The notes beneath the pieces were generated by a model. That model saw only the letters and a list, made by a program, of their open reading frames with translations, ran no database searches and was not told where the DNA came from. Below, piece after piece: positions 34,931 to 46,200 of a stretch of DNA of 64,000 nucleotides (positions are counted from its first letter, which is position 1; each line of letters opens with the position of its first letter). Source of the DNA: Phyllostachys edulis (Eukaryota; Streptophyta; Magnoliopsida; Poales; Poaceae); contig CM070546.1 of the NCBI GenBank assembly GCA_036346405.1, positions 99,268,826 to 99,332,825 on the forward strand, read 5' to 3'. A program made the position numbers and the translations under genes.

Positions 34931-35170
34931 TAAAGCTGTCTCGTTTGGTCTTATCACCGCCCAAAGGCGCACATGTGGTCTTCTCCGCGCATAAACCTGG
35001 CCCGTGTAGTCTTGTCCTTTGCGCCAAAAGTTGTCTCCTTCGGTCTTATCATTGCGCAAAAGCTGCCCGTGTGGTCTTCTCGGTTTACAAAGTTGCCCGT
35101 GTGGTCTTGTCCTTTGCTTGAAAAGTCTCCTTTGGTCTTATCATCGCAAAAAGCCGCGCTTTGTTAGTCT
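34931..35170 (+). repeat. About 94-bp tandem repeat, 2.5 copies
   Basis: Units contain GTCTCCTTCGGTCTTATCAT, TGTGGTCTTCTC and TGTGGTCTTGTCCTTTGC in the same order, starting near 34931, 35024 and 35120 (partial). It sits directly upstream of a CCTATAAAATGC promoter-like site. Confidence 0.65.
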
Positions 35171-35179
35171 CCCCAGCGG

Positions 35180-35920
35180 GCCTATAAAATGCACGCCCAC
35201 GTTCGAATTACGACCACTCGACCCTTCAAACCGTAGAAGGAAGAACCTTCTCCGTTTCTGATAACATCGATGGCGAGCGCCCGAGGACCGGTCCAACCGG
35301 GTTCACCGGCGGGACCTTCTCCCGAAAGGATGGAGGACTTGCCCTAACCGGTTGATGCGAACAAGCGTGTTCAACCTAAGTGGCGAAATGCGGACCGCGG
35401 GGAGAACGCTATCGTCAGGAGCCATAGGCGGCCCTTTCGATGGTGGACGGCGTTTCTTCGATGCCCATACTCAGGGGTAAGTAGTTTTGTTTATGTTACT
35501 AGTAATACATCGTCCATACTAACCGTCCCTTGTAGCAGATGGCGAAATGCAACTTCATTATGCCGTACCTTGCCCGTCCGTGTCATGCGGCGAGACCACT
35601 TGTCCAATGGTTTGGGCCTCGATCCGATGGGAGAAGCACTTTCGATGTTCCTCGAGGTCCTCTGCCTCCGGACCAAAGGGATTGAACTACGCTCCTTGGT
35701 TCCTCGTGTCCACGTGTTTCTCTTTGTGTTCGTCGGCCCGGCGCCCATAAGCGTCAAATTTGCGTTCTGGATTACGCATAGCTACCTCTTGAATAGCTTC
35801 ACCAAGGGTTGCTTCGAGAACTTCTTGAAGAAGTTGGCCCCAAATGGCGAATACACCATCTACTCGTCATATCCGCCAAGGAAGGCTCCTCGGGTCTTCA
35901 CGAAGTTTTTATGGCCTTGA
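35180..35920 (+). other. Promoter-like site and broken open frame of unknown identity
   Basis: CCTATAAAATGCACGCCC at 35180-35197 resembles a TATA box, and ATG at 35269 opens MASARGPVQPGSPAGPS, stopped after about 25 codons. A further open stretch at 35570-35920 (GLGLDPMGEALSMFLEVLCL; FTKGCFENFLKKLAPNGEYT) looks protein-like but matches no family I know. It may be a remnant of a transposon-encoded protein. Confidence 0.25.
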
Positions 35921-36039
35921 CATCCGTGCGTGCGATCATGAATCACGCACACACCAGACGAGCTCCAACAACTCCCACCTCGGATGTTGAAGGAACCACA
36001 ACGGTGTGGAAATTCTCACCGCCGACAAATCACGATGGC

Positions 36040-36940
36040 CAATGGCGAATTTGATTGTTCCGTCAACGCCTATGGCGGTAAGGATCTGCCTTTGTATTTC
36101 GGGTCAAAAGTCCGTCAATCGAGATCACGCAGGCGGCAGCATATGCCTAAAAGCCTCGATCTGAGGGACAAGGCTCTGAAGGCCCTATGCATTCTTGAAA
36201 AACCTCGCGGAATTTTAGATGGCATGTCCTTCACAGCAATGTCGTGCGGGTTTCTCTCTGCAACACCTCAAGCATACTGAGGAAGGTTGTCGTCGCAGCG
36301 CCTCAAAAGATCCAAACCGTCTTTCCATAGCTTTACGCTTTTTGCGCCACGCTTTCCCATAGTTGATCTTGTACTTGAATTTCTTCTCAATAGCCACCAT
36401 AATGTGCTTGGCCTCCATATCCTTCTTCTCCACTATCTCTCCATACATCAAATTAGCTATGAATGTCGGCGTTATGTTACGATGTACAACAAAACAACTT
36501 CTTGAGCATGCACGAGTGCGGCTCCACCTTGAGACAATCGATGAGTCTCATACTTGGTCTATCTTGCGTGCACTCGCCAAGGACAACCGGATGCTTTCGC
36601 ATTTGTGGTGTCTTGCTCTTAGCTAGATTGTGACGACCAAACGTCCATTGCATAGACATAGCCCATGACTTAATGGCATCTGCAAGGATGTCTTATCGAC
36701 AAACATTGAGTGCAACCGAACCTCCGTGGCATGGTACTCCCACGGTGATTCGTGCTTTCGTCGTCGTACATAGACCCTCGGCGTCAAATCTGTTCCATTC
36801 CGGGGATGGGAGCTCCGTCCTCATCGGAGCGCCTCGTCTTCTTCTTGTAAAGCTTCCTCTTGACCAAGGCCATCCGGTCATCGCTTTCCATTTGATGCAA
36901 TATGTAATCCCTATGCTCTCCTTCATCACCGTCATCACCT
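36040..36940 (-). pseudogene. MULE transposase remnant
   Basis: Read leftwards, the - strand shows a zinc/DNA-binding-type segment (MRKHPVVLG, DRPSMRLIDCLKVEPHSCML, 36600-36500). Next comes the helix typical of plant MuDR/FAR1-like transposases (AKHIMVAIEKKFKYKINYGK then AWRKKRKAMERRFGSFEA, 36425-36320). After frameshifts, ILTAIGVDGTIKFAIGH (36093-36040) corresponds to the start of the catalytic domain. Stops and shifts separate the pieces and the C-terminal half is missing. In a live element this protein would cut and paste the DNA between the inverted ends; here it is dead. Confidence 0.65.
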
Positions 36941-37739
36941 AGGCTCACCATGTAGTGCCCGATCTTCCTCTCCTATATGTACTGCGTCGGGCTCATCACA
37001 AGCAACATTCTCTGAACTCTTCAGTAACTTGACCCTCACGGTCATCTTCTTCACCAACATCTTAGGGCACCCATTTGCTCGCAACACGGATGATATCCGC
37101 AAGGGGCCTGCCTGCCTTCTTTTGGGCATGGTTGCACAAGTATCACACACTCATATCCACGGCCGACATCCTTCTATAAAGCCCTTCCACCTTTAAAGTA
37201 ATACATAGATATTTTAATCCTCGCCGAATTGCTTATTTGTTTCCTTAAATATCAACCAACATTGCTTATTTGTCATATATCTTCCCAAACGGTCCATTCA
37301 ATTTCTCTTATTTATGCCCATCGTCATCTCCATGTGAGCATAACAAACCATTATTGCCGATTATGACTTGAATGCTTACATTTTTGGAATTTGATACCAC
37401 TCGAGCGGAAAAGTTGAGACTCTTTAACTTGTGCATTGTGTCCTCGGTGTGCCATCGCTTCCCTCAACCACCACCACCAACACGCAGACTCTCCCGCCAA
37501 GTATGACTCGTTTTCTAAAGTTTTTTATCGCTTCTACTTACATACAAATCAACAAATCTACTTTTTTTTCCTAACTATAGTTTTCACGCTACTTATACCT
37601 AGTATTTTAACTCCCCATAGTTCTCCTCTTATACCTAGTATTTTAACTAACTAAATACCTACTTCTCTTTTTTACCTCCCTAATTTTTCCTCTCCTCTCC
37701 TTCTCTTTTTCCTCTCCTCCCTCTCTTGTCACCAGTGTG

Positions 37740-37925
37740 CCACACCCAACGCTCTACTTGCTGGGCGATGGATCCTATCGCCCAACCGTCTGCGGCGATC
37801 ATATATAATAACGCCAACCGCCTCTGTGCGGTTTTAAAGCGAGCGGTTGGGCGACAGCTCGATCGCCCAAACTGATTCGGCGATAGAGCTCGTCGCCCAA
37901 CCATTGGGCGTGACGTGATATTTTT
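37740..37925. repeat. GGCGAT/TCGCCC inverted-repeat cluster
   Basis: TTGGGCGAT-type words and their complements alternate: TGGGCGATGGATCC, TATCGCCCAACCG, GCGGTTGGGCGACAGC, GATCGCCCAAACTG, TCGGCGATAGAGC, TCGTCGCCCAACC. The run ends in the hairpin GATATTTTTGTACAAAAAAATATC (37917-37940). No ORF is present. Confidence 0.6.
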
Positions 37926-38190
37926 GTACAAAAAAATATCACTGGAATATTTTGATATTTCCATTCCCCATCGTCCCTCTCCTCTGACTCGAGGAGGCAA
38001 ATTTGTTTTTTATTATTTTTCTTGGAAGGGCAGAATGGTCATTTCCCCTTGGACAAACCTGTTGACCAGTGAAAAATATGCGTATTTTCCATGTTTGCGA
38101 TGGCACCACAAGAGTTAGCTCGAATTCAGTGGCAAAAGTACAGAACCAGGAAACCTAGTGACAAATACGCAATTTTCACATATATTTAAG

Positions 38191-38320
38191 GTGCATGAAG
38201 AAGTGTTTGTTCAGAGACAATTATGCAATGGGAAATTAATCAACTCATATAATGGTGTTTTGTTAGACATTAACTCATACAATCGTGTTTGTGCATGAAG
38301 AAGTGTTTGTTAGAGACATC
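38191..38320 (+). repeat. Direct repeat GTGCATGAAGAAGTGTTTGTT (100-bp offset)
   Basis: The 21-bp word at about 38191 recurs at about 38291, in both cases followed by (C)AGAGACA. A related GGTGTTTGTTAGAAACAT lies at 32399 on the far side of the candidate MULE, suggesting the MULE may have split a pre-existing repeat. Confidence 0.6.
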
Positions 38321-39159
38321 TAGAGACAAAACTCAATACGACTTCCCTAAATAGATTTGAGGTACAACTAACTGAACAATTAAAACCCTGTTTGGAACGT
38401 AGAAAACGTTTTAAATCCTTATAAGAAATGAACTAATTTCTCTAAGATCCCTGTAAATTTCATGCGATCTAAACTTACCCTATCCATTTCAGTGATTGCA
38501 CTCTCAGTCCCTGCACGATCCAGCCACAAAGCAATAAACAAACCACGGTTACACTGGCCCAGCAGGGCGCTGACCGTGCGGGGGGAGCTTGGTGACGAGA
38601 GGCCACTCCCGGTCGGGGAAATAGAATTCTATGACTGACGTGTCGGTAAAAGGACGATTTCGCCATAAGAAAACGTAAGATTCCTCTCTCGATTTGGCGA
38701 TGCCTATCAGCAGGAAATCTCCCGGCCGCTACGACACAGGGAAAGCGAAACGCCCCCAATATGTTATCAGTAGCACTGTGTCATCTATCCGTCGTTTCCT
38801 CCGGCTTTGTCCGTCAGGTACAGGAGCTCCTAGTAGGCACCGTATCTTCCCATGCTCTCTCTCTCTCTAGAGGTTACGTTTCCACGTAATAATTTAATTT
38901 AAAGATGGGGCCGGCTAGATATGGTAGGAGATACGAGATTAATATAGAATCGGAGCTGCTCAATTAGCCATCTAGTGGGCTAATCTTGTTGCCACGAGGG
39001 GCGTGTGTCGATGAGAGCAGACATCCCTTGTGAGCAGAAATGGCTCTCGACTCGACGACGAGCGCCATTTCTTCTTCTATGTAAAAAGTTGCGGCCGTTT
39101 CTTCTTCTTTTCTTTTTACTAGAGATGTAGGTTTGCGTGTACGCGTGTACTCGTGTTGC
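38321..39159. other. No supported gene
   Basis: Intergenic sequence with a CCCTGTTTGGAACG word near 38392 that resembles the end of a common grass MITE, but no matching partner was identified. The stretch ends at the left CACTA target duplication TGC (39157-39159). Confidence 0.35.
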
Positions 39160-40189
39160 CACTAGTACAGATGCGGTCATCACAGACGGTCCAAAACCGT
39201 AATCACAGATGATTGTTGAACCGTCTGAATTTATTTGTCTACTTCAGTATTTGATCATCTTCATCATAGAGCAGAATTCACAAGCCCCAATGAAGCTAAC
39301 CATACCACCATCACCCTCAATGCCCAAGAACACCCACCATGACCATAATCTCATCATATCCAGCACAAATACCATTAATAGTGAAGAATTTGCACATAAT
39401 ATGGAAACATATTTTATACAAAAAAAACAGAAGTTACCCAACCAATTAACTAAAATTGACTTGTAAAAATAGAAGTGCTATATATAATTAACACTGCTGA
39501 CTATTCAAGCAGAGTATCTATTACTCAAATAGTATCAAACGATACATTCACATTAATAGACAATACATTCACAACAAATGGAAGCATATATAGTTCGTAC
39601 TACTCAAGGAAGTCTCCAATATAGCACTAACATCCTTTTGTTCATTCAAGCAAATATAAACAACATACTTTGAATCAATGTATCAAACAATTGGACAGCA
39701 AAGTCAATGCAACAAAAAAAAGGATTTTATAAACATAAACACTGATATGATTTGCCAAAAGAAGATACATTGACAAAAATGGCACTAAGCGAGACACTGA
39801 TTTAGAAATAGTATGCATAAACTTAATATTCTTACCACAAATAAGTAAATCTATAATCTAAAATACAGTATATCAAAAGGTATACATATTTGGTTTTAAA
39901 AAACAGCCTAAATATTATTCTTGACACATATCAGTATGTTAAACTACATAAAACTTTATATGCATTCATCAATCAGCAACATCAGACTCCAACAAACTAG
40001 TAATACTGATATATACATATGAACATGAACATGAACCTAACAAAATGTAAAAGAGCAGCAGAGTATCAACATTCCACTAGAGCATAGGTCAAAAAATGAG
40101 GTCATCGTAAGTAGTAGATCCAACAAATCAACCCCCAATCTAAAATTTCTAGCCTATGTTTCATCATCACATAGAACATTCAAATCCTA

Positions 40190-40610
40190 GCTACATAGTA
40201 TCAACAAAACAACGACGAAACGCACCTTTGGCCGCTGGAGAGGAGGGAAGCTGGAGAACCGGAGAAGGCGCTGGAGTCGGCGGTGTGAGGGAGGACCGGA
40301 GGAGGCGCTGGAGCCAGCGGTACGAGGAGGGAGCCGGTGACAGGCCGGAGAGGAGGATGGCAATGGGCTGTGGAGGAGGCAGTGCTTCAGTGGAAGAGGA
40401 GGCGATGGGCTGCGTCGGAAGAGGGGGGCAGCCGCTCGTCGGGTTGGAGTCGGAGGAGGATGGCCTAGAGCTAGCGACGAAGCAGGGGGCGACCGGGTGT
40501 CGTCGATGTCGGGGGCGGCCGTCGGGGGAGGAGGCTTCAGTGGAAGAGGAGGCGAACGGGCGAGTGAGGAGTAAGGTGCTGGGGAGGGGAAGTATCGAGT
40601 AAGGGCGCAA
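40190..40610. other. GC-rich GGAGG tract in the CACTA 3' half
   Basis: A purine-rich tract (GGAGGAGGC, GGAAGAGGAGGCGA words repeated) is open in several frames on both strands only because of base bias. The repeated CTTCAGTGGAAGAGGAGGCGA at 40386 and 40528 shows an internal duplication. No protein family is recognised. The rest of 39235-40190 is AT-rich with nothing seen. Confidence 0.4.
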
Positions 40611-40635
40611 ACCCTAACGGTATCCTACTTAATAA

Positions 40636-40745
40636 AGGGATATCACAGACGGTTCTATTATGGAACCGTCTGTGATATGCCACTATATTATGGACCATAT
40701 CACAGACGGTTCCATAATAGAACCGTCTGTGATATGCCACTATAT
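40636..40745. repeat. Tandem pair of ACAGACGGTT hairpins
   Basis: TATCACAGACGGTTC-loop-GAACCGTCTGTGATA occurs twice at 57-bp spacing (about 40641-40678 and 40698-40735), each followed by TGCCACTATAT. The stem matches the subterminal repeat of the surrounding CACTA element but lies 1.5 kb inside its left end. Confidence 0.85.
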
Positions 40746-41099
40746 GATAGATCATTCAGAGATATGTGCAACAAGTATTAGGCATACAAGAGCACATTCA
40801 GAGAAATCCATAATTTGGCATGAGAGCACATGAACCTTTATAAGCCATACAAGAGCAAGGAGATATTAAGTCCATCATGTTTGATATATTAGGATATGAG
40901 ACAAATAGGTTGTACAAGTGCATAATATTATCATTCCACATTACAATGAAGTCCACATTGATATCAAAATCAGAGATGACAAGTCCATAACACATGACAA
41001 TTCCACATTGACATCAAAATAAGAGATTATAAGTCCATAACATATGACAAGTCCACATTGACATGTCTCATGTTATGTAATAAATTACAATAGAGTAAA

Positions 41100-42760
41100 T
41101 TCTTAATTAAAATATAGCCCTTCATGATAATCGACACGCATATAGCTAGCTTTCTCACTGGGTTCTTCCTCGAGCCTGATGCCATCTCTGAAAGGAGGCA
41201 ATTCGTCAAATTGATTGTACTCTTCCTCATCCACAACATTTTCAACTCTGACAATCCTTCTTTTTCCATGAAGAACTATGTGGCGGTTCTTATTTGCCGG
41301 GTCCGTTACATAACAAACTTGAACAACTTGCTTAGCTAGTACGAATGGTTCGTCCTTGTATCCGACACGTTTGAGATCCACAGTAGTGACGCCGTACTTG
41401 CCAACCTTCACACCTTGCAGAAGTTTAACCTAATAGCATCGAAACAGGGGGATCTTGAAGAGTACGTAGTCGAGCTCCCAAATCTCCTCTACGAACCCAT
41501 AGTAGGAGTTCAACCCACGTGGCTCGGCGGTATTGAACTGCTCGTGAAACATATCTATGCGGACACCACTGTTCTGGACTGTGCTCTTCCTATCATGAGT
41601 TGTCGTATAAAATGTGTACCCATTTATGTTGTATCCTTGCCATGTCACAATTGTAAATTGTGACCCTTTTGCCAACCATAGCAGCGTATCAACACTTGAT
41701 GACCTCCCAATGAATCGCACCTTTAACTATTCGTTGAACCGACAGTTGTGCTCTCTCGTGATCCAAACCTCCGACCGGTCTGGATTCTGTTGGCATACCA
41801 TGTCTTTGTGATCATCGATGTACAGCGACACTTGGGTCATGTGTTGCAAGACCGTGAAATGGGCTTGAGCGTACGTATCCAAATTGAGAGTGATTGATTT
41901 CCCTTCGATGGTCCCGATACCACCTAGTCTCCCCTCATGACGAGATAGAGGCACATCTATCGGTTCCAGCTGAGCCATGTAGTCGACGCATAACTCAATG
42001 ACCTCTTCGGTTGCATAACCTTTGATGATGCTGCCCTCCGGTCGAGATTGATTTCGTACGTAGGACTTGAGAATTTCCATGTACCTCTCGAACGGGTACA
42101 TATGACGTAGGAACACAGGGCCGTATATCTTTATCTCTTTCACAAGGTGAACAATGAGATGGACCATGATATCGAAAAATGACAGAGGAAAATACATCTC
42201 AAGATGACATAGAGTCGTCACCACCTCGGCTTGCAGAGCATCTAGTCCTTGGGGAATCGATGACCTTCTGAGCAATTGAGTTAAAGAAATAACACAGCAT
42301 CAAGATTGCCACTCAGACCTTGTTCGGCAAGATACTCCTAATTGCAACAGGAAGCATTTGTATCATCAGCACATGACAATCATGAGACTTCATACCAATT
42401 AATTTTAAATCTTTCCAAATTATTATCGTGCTACCTATCCTCATCAAAAGCACATTCCACATCTGGCATATCGTTGACTTCCTCCGCGATGTTATCATTA
42501 TTAACTTCCTGTATAATCTGCTCTTCACCGTGACTGGTCCAACATGTATACCCTTTTTTGAAACCCCTTCGAATCAAGTGCGCTTCGATCTGCGCCGAGT
42601 TATTAAACATCTTCAGATTACCGCGATCAATCTATGGACAATACATAAATTTTATCCTCTTCTTTAACATATCTTGCTCGGTGGTTCTTCTAAAAGCAAA
42701 CACGCCATTAATGTACTCTTGACTCGCACGGTTCACACCGTACATCTAGTTTCGGTCCAT
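41100..42760 (-). pseudogene. CACTA transposase (TNP2/TNPD-type) with the middle deleted
   Basis: From ATG at 42760 the - strand encodes the transposase-associated N-terminal domain (MYGVNRASQEYINGVFAF; LIRRGFKKGYTCWTSHGEEQ), with TAG codons after MDRN and after MYCP. The frame then passes directly to KSHDCHVLMIQMLPVAIRSI, which normally lies just before DUF4218, so the catalytic tnp2 core is missing. DUF4218 follows at 42275-41980 (FPLSFFDIMVHLIVHLVKEI; MYPFERYMEILKSYVRNQSR), and DUF4216 at 41411-41250 (YKDEPFVLAKQVVQVCYV). Frames shift near 42300 and 41720-41410. In an active element this protein binds the subterminal repeats and ends; this copy cannot be active. Confidence 0.8.
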
Positions 42761-43055
42761 CTACGCTACACATGTAACAAATTAGTGTCAAATTAGATTA
42801 ATAAACCGCAAGTACGTACTCTTCCTATTAACCAAACATACTTAAATTAATTAGCGATTAACCTATAGCAAATATAAAGGGTTACATATCATTACCCTCG
42901 AAGCTCACGACAAAAATACCAAATATCCCGCGAGATTCCTCTCCTTCTCCTTCTCCTTCTCCTTCTCCTCCCTGCCTCCTTCCTTCCTTCCTTCTCCTCT
43001 CTAAGCTAGCGCAATGGGGGAGGAGGTAGTAGGGGTGGCGGCTCAAATGGGAATG

Positions 43056-43255
43056 GGCAGGGGGGTCTGTCGGGACCAGGTATTTATAATGCCTACCTAT
43101 CCGAGACGATTTTTGAATAGAACTGTCTGTAATAATTCACATATGGTTCTTTTTAAAGAACCGTCTGTGATATCGGAGATTATCACAGACGGTTCGTTTT
43201 AAGAACCGTTTGTGAATTATCACAGACGGTTCTATTAAAAAACCATATGTGATAG
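43056..43255. repeat. Subterminal repeats of the CACTA right (5') end
   Basis: AACCGTCTGTGATA, ATCACAGACGGTTC, AACCGTTTGTGAATTATCAC and relatives occur five or more times here and continue after the nested element at 52952-53010. They form the transposase-binding-type repeat region next to the CACTA terminus. Confidence 0.8.
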
Positions 43256-46200
43256 TGTAACGTCCCATTTTCGAACGGAATAGTGAATACTAATTTGGTT
43301 TTCGGTTTTCAATCGTAATTCAAATTATCAATTAATTTCAAAATTCTCTAGCTTTTAGCTAAGCTCGGGTTTGTGTTACAAACCTTTTTGAAAACTTCGG
43401 AATTCAGATTTGAGTTTGAATTTATCTTTTCAGATCTAGGCCTCTTCTCATTTCTTTACCTTTCCCTTTTGGGTTTAGCTCCATCTTCCCTGGGCCGGCC
43501 CAATTGGCCTCCTCCGGCCCATCTTCCTTCCTCCCTTGGCCCGGCTCCCTCTCTCGGCCCAACAGCTCCCCTGGCCCATCCTCCCCTTGCCCCTTCTTCC
43601 CTTCTTCCCCGGCCAGATGAGCTGCACAGGGCATGTCATCGCTGCATCGTTGCCTCACCTGGTCCATGCCGTGCGCGTCCATCCCGCTGTAAGCACGCGC
43701 CTGCCGCATCGCCTTGTCATCTCTTGCCATCCACACCACTCTAGATCAGGCCCCCGTGCAGAGCTTGCCTCATCGTCCCGTCCCGTCACCGAGCGCCCAC
43801 TGCCGCCAGTCTCCCTCGAGTGCACGCCACCAACTCTGCGCATGCCATCTCCTCTGGCCGCCTCTGCATGCCCACGAGCTCCACCAACTCCCGCAGCCGC
43901 ATGTGCCTCTCTTCGCTACGCACGCCCCCGCCTGCCACCACGCCCCCTCTAGTGTCTCACCCACCCGCTCTAGCTTGCCCGAGCGCCGCACGCGCGCACA
44001 CCTCTGCCTCCTCGTGCCCGCCTGCTCCCTGACACCACCACCCACCCCCTCGCCTTGTCGCCTCTGCGCCGCATCACTAGCTCCCCCAACAGCTCCGAAG
44101 CCCCCTTGACCGGCTATAAGAAGCCCCCAACACCTTCCTTGTGTCTCCCCCTCGTCATCCCCTTGCTCCCTGGTAAGATCACCGAAGAACCGCCGCTCCC
44201 GTTTTGTTTTGGCCACGCCGCCTCACCAGCAAAACACCCTCTCTGGTGAGCTTTTCGCCCGACTCACCCCGTCACGGCGTGCTTCCGAGGCCCCCAAGCT
44301 TTCCCCCACCTCCCCTTGTCCTCCCCGCCGCCGGGAACTATCGCCGCCATGGCTTCTTCTCCTCCGCCCACAGCCGCCGCCGTCTCGCCACCACGGCCAG
44401 CCCCGAGCTACCCCGACGGCATCTCCGACTCCCCACCTCGAGCACCGCCTATCGTCCCACTCCTTCACCTCAGCCACGCACCACCGAACCCGCCAGACAC
44501 CTCCACTCTGTCTGCGCCTCCACCGCCACCGCCACCACAGTGCCTTGCCGATCTTGCAAGACCGCCTCCCGAGGGATCCCTGTCCCTTTGGGATCCCGTT
44601 TTGCCGACTCGCCGATCGCCCCGCCACCCACCACGTCAGCGCTGCCACCGCTCCCTGCCGCCCGCCCCTTCCTCTGCTCTCTTCTCTCTGAACCGAGAGA
44701 AATCGATTGGGGATTGATTTTTGGCCCCCATGCCTTTTGCTTTTAACCCCCTTTCCTTTGGCTGCCAAGTGGGCCTGCTTCTAGCCGGTCCACGCGCCCC
44801 CAAGCACGCCCCACGTGTGGACTTGGTCCACGGGGTTTCCCATGCGCCAGTGTGGCTGCACCGTGGGCCCACTACTGACTTTCTCTCTCTCCCTCTTTTA
44901 CTTGTATTTTCTTTTTAAGGTTTAATCCAAACCCGAACTTCAAAAGCTCCGTTCTCCCTCGTCGTAATTCCAAAAATTATGAAATTTATTTCTAAAATTT
45001 TCTAAATTCAAGATCTTGCTAATAGCATAGGTCTTGTTTAATTTGGAGTTTATTTGTTTTCTTTTGCTTGTTGTGTCTTTTTCCGGTGCGTCCATCCGAT
45101 TAGGATTCGAAGACGTGGAGGATCTCCAACTTGATCAAGCACAAGAATATGAAGATCCTCTTACCTATATCCAAGGTGAGTCAATACTTTGATCATATTG
45201 AGCCTACATTTTATGCAAATTATATTCATTTAAATTACTAAAATTGCATGCTTTAATTCTTTAATCAAATGTATGTTAAAGCTTAAGGTAGTTAAATACC
45301 CATTTGATGATTAATTAATTAATATGTCATCACTTGATAATTGAATCTCTTATTCCATGTCACCCTAGTAACTATATGGTAATTACTAGTTATAGGTTGT
45401 ACTTAAGCGACATGTTAGTCTTGCTTAAGTACCGGGACATTAAATGTCCCAATCATCATCTCTTCAAACATGAAACGATTTTGGGCTATCATTGGTGGTC
45501 CATGACTGAAATGGATGAGATAATTTGGTTTTACTTCCCAAAACCCTAATAACCTGCTTTTCCCATCTGGGCGGATGGTAGGATGGATGATGTGATGGTG
45601 GGTGCTAATGCAGCCCAAGGAATACTAGCATGTTGGTGGGTGCTAATGCAACCCAAGGAATACTAGTACGTGGAATGAACCACCCAGATAACCCTTAGGA
45701 CTTAATCTTGTCATGACCTCCTGTGTAAAACAAGTACAACCACAACCACAAGTCTGTAAAGTACAACCTAGCTAAATAATTTATATCCATTAGTATGAGT
45801 TGCACAAGGTAGATGTCCCGCGACGCCGTAAGCCCTTGTGGTGAAGGGGGTCGAGGCGCACGACGTAAGTCGTTAAGAGGGCGCAAGAGGGGGCCTAGGT
45901 AAGGGTTAACGGACCTAAATGGATGTAACCATTCGAAGACGAAACCTTAGCGGGTGTAACTAATACTGTTGGATGCATTGTAAAGGCCTTGTGGTGATCT
46001 CCCCTTGATTCACATGTCCAAGGAAGCATGTGTACATATCAGGAGGATTATCTCTTGTGGGTAAAGTGTACAATCTCTGCAGAGTATTAAACTGTTTAAA
46101 CAGCCGTGCCTACGGTCAAAGGCGAACATGGGAACTTAACTTGAGTTAGTTCTATTTCAAAAACCTTTATGGGTGGAATAAAAAAAATGTGGTGGGCTAA

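Larger units (their letters stand above)
32452..38177. mobile_element. Candidate Mutator-like element (MULE) with about 100-bp inverted ends
   Basis: The left end (GGAATAATTGCACAATTGTC..., CTGCCACCGAATTCGTTGAA, ACTCCTGTGGTGCCAC; 32452-32552) matches the reverse complement of the right end (GAAAATTGCGTATTTGTCAC..., TTGCCACTGAATTCGAGCTA, ACTCTTGTGGTGCCAT; 38085-38177). Inside is a degenerate MULE transposase on the - strand, plus nested repeats. A clean 9-bp target duplication is not visible (ATATAGTTA versus ACATATATT), consistent with age. Pairing of the two ends is my inference; the TIR similarity and transposase location support it. Confidence 0.55.

Noticed and set aside
40156..40610. Possible Gly/Glu-rich or Ser/Pro-rich gene inside the CACTA
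   Set aside because: Open in several frames from GGAGG repeats; no domain and no splice signals linking it to the transposase.
43500..44900. Long Pro/Ser/Ala-rich open frames on both strands in the 5' LTR, repeated at 50000-51500
   Set aside because: They are present in both LTRs, open on both strands, and follow from the CT/GC-rich composition; the two copies carry frame-changing differences.
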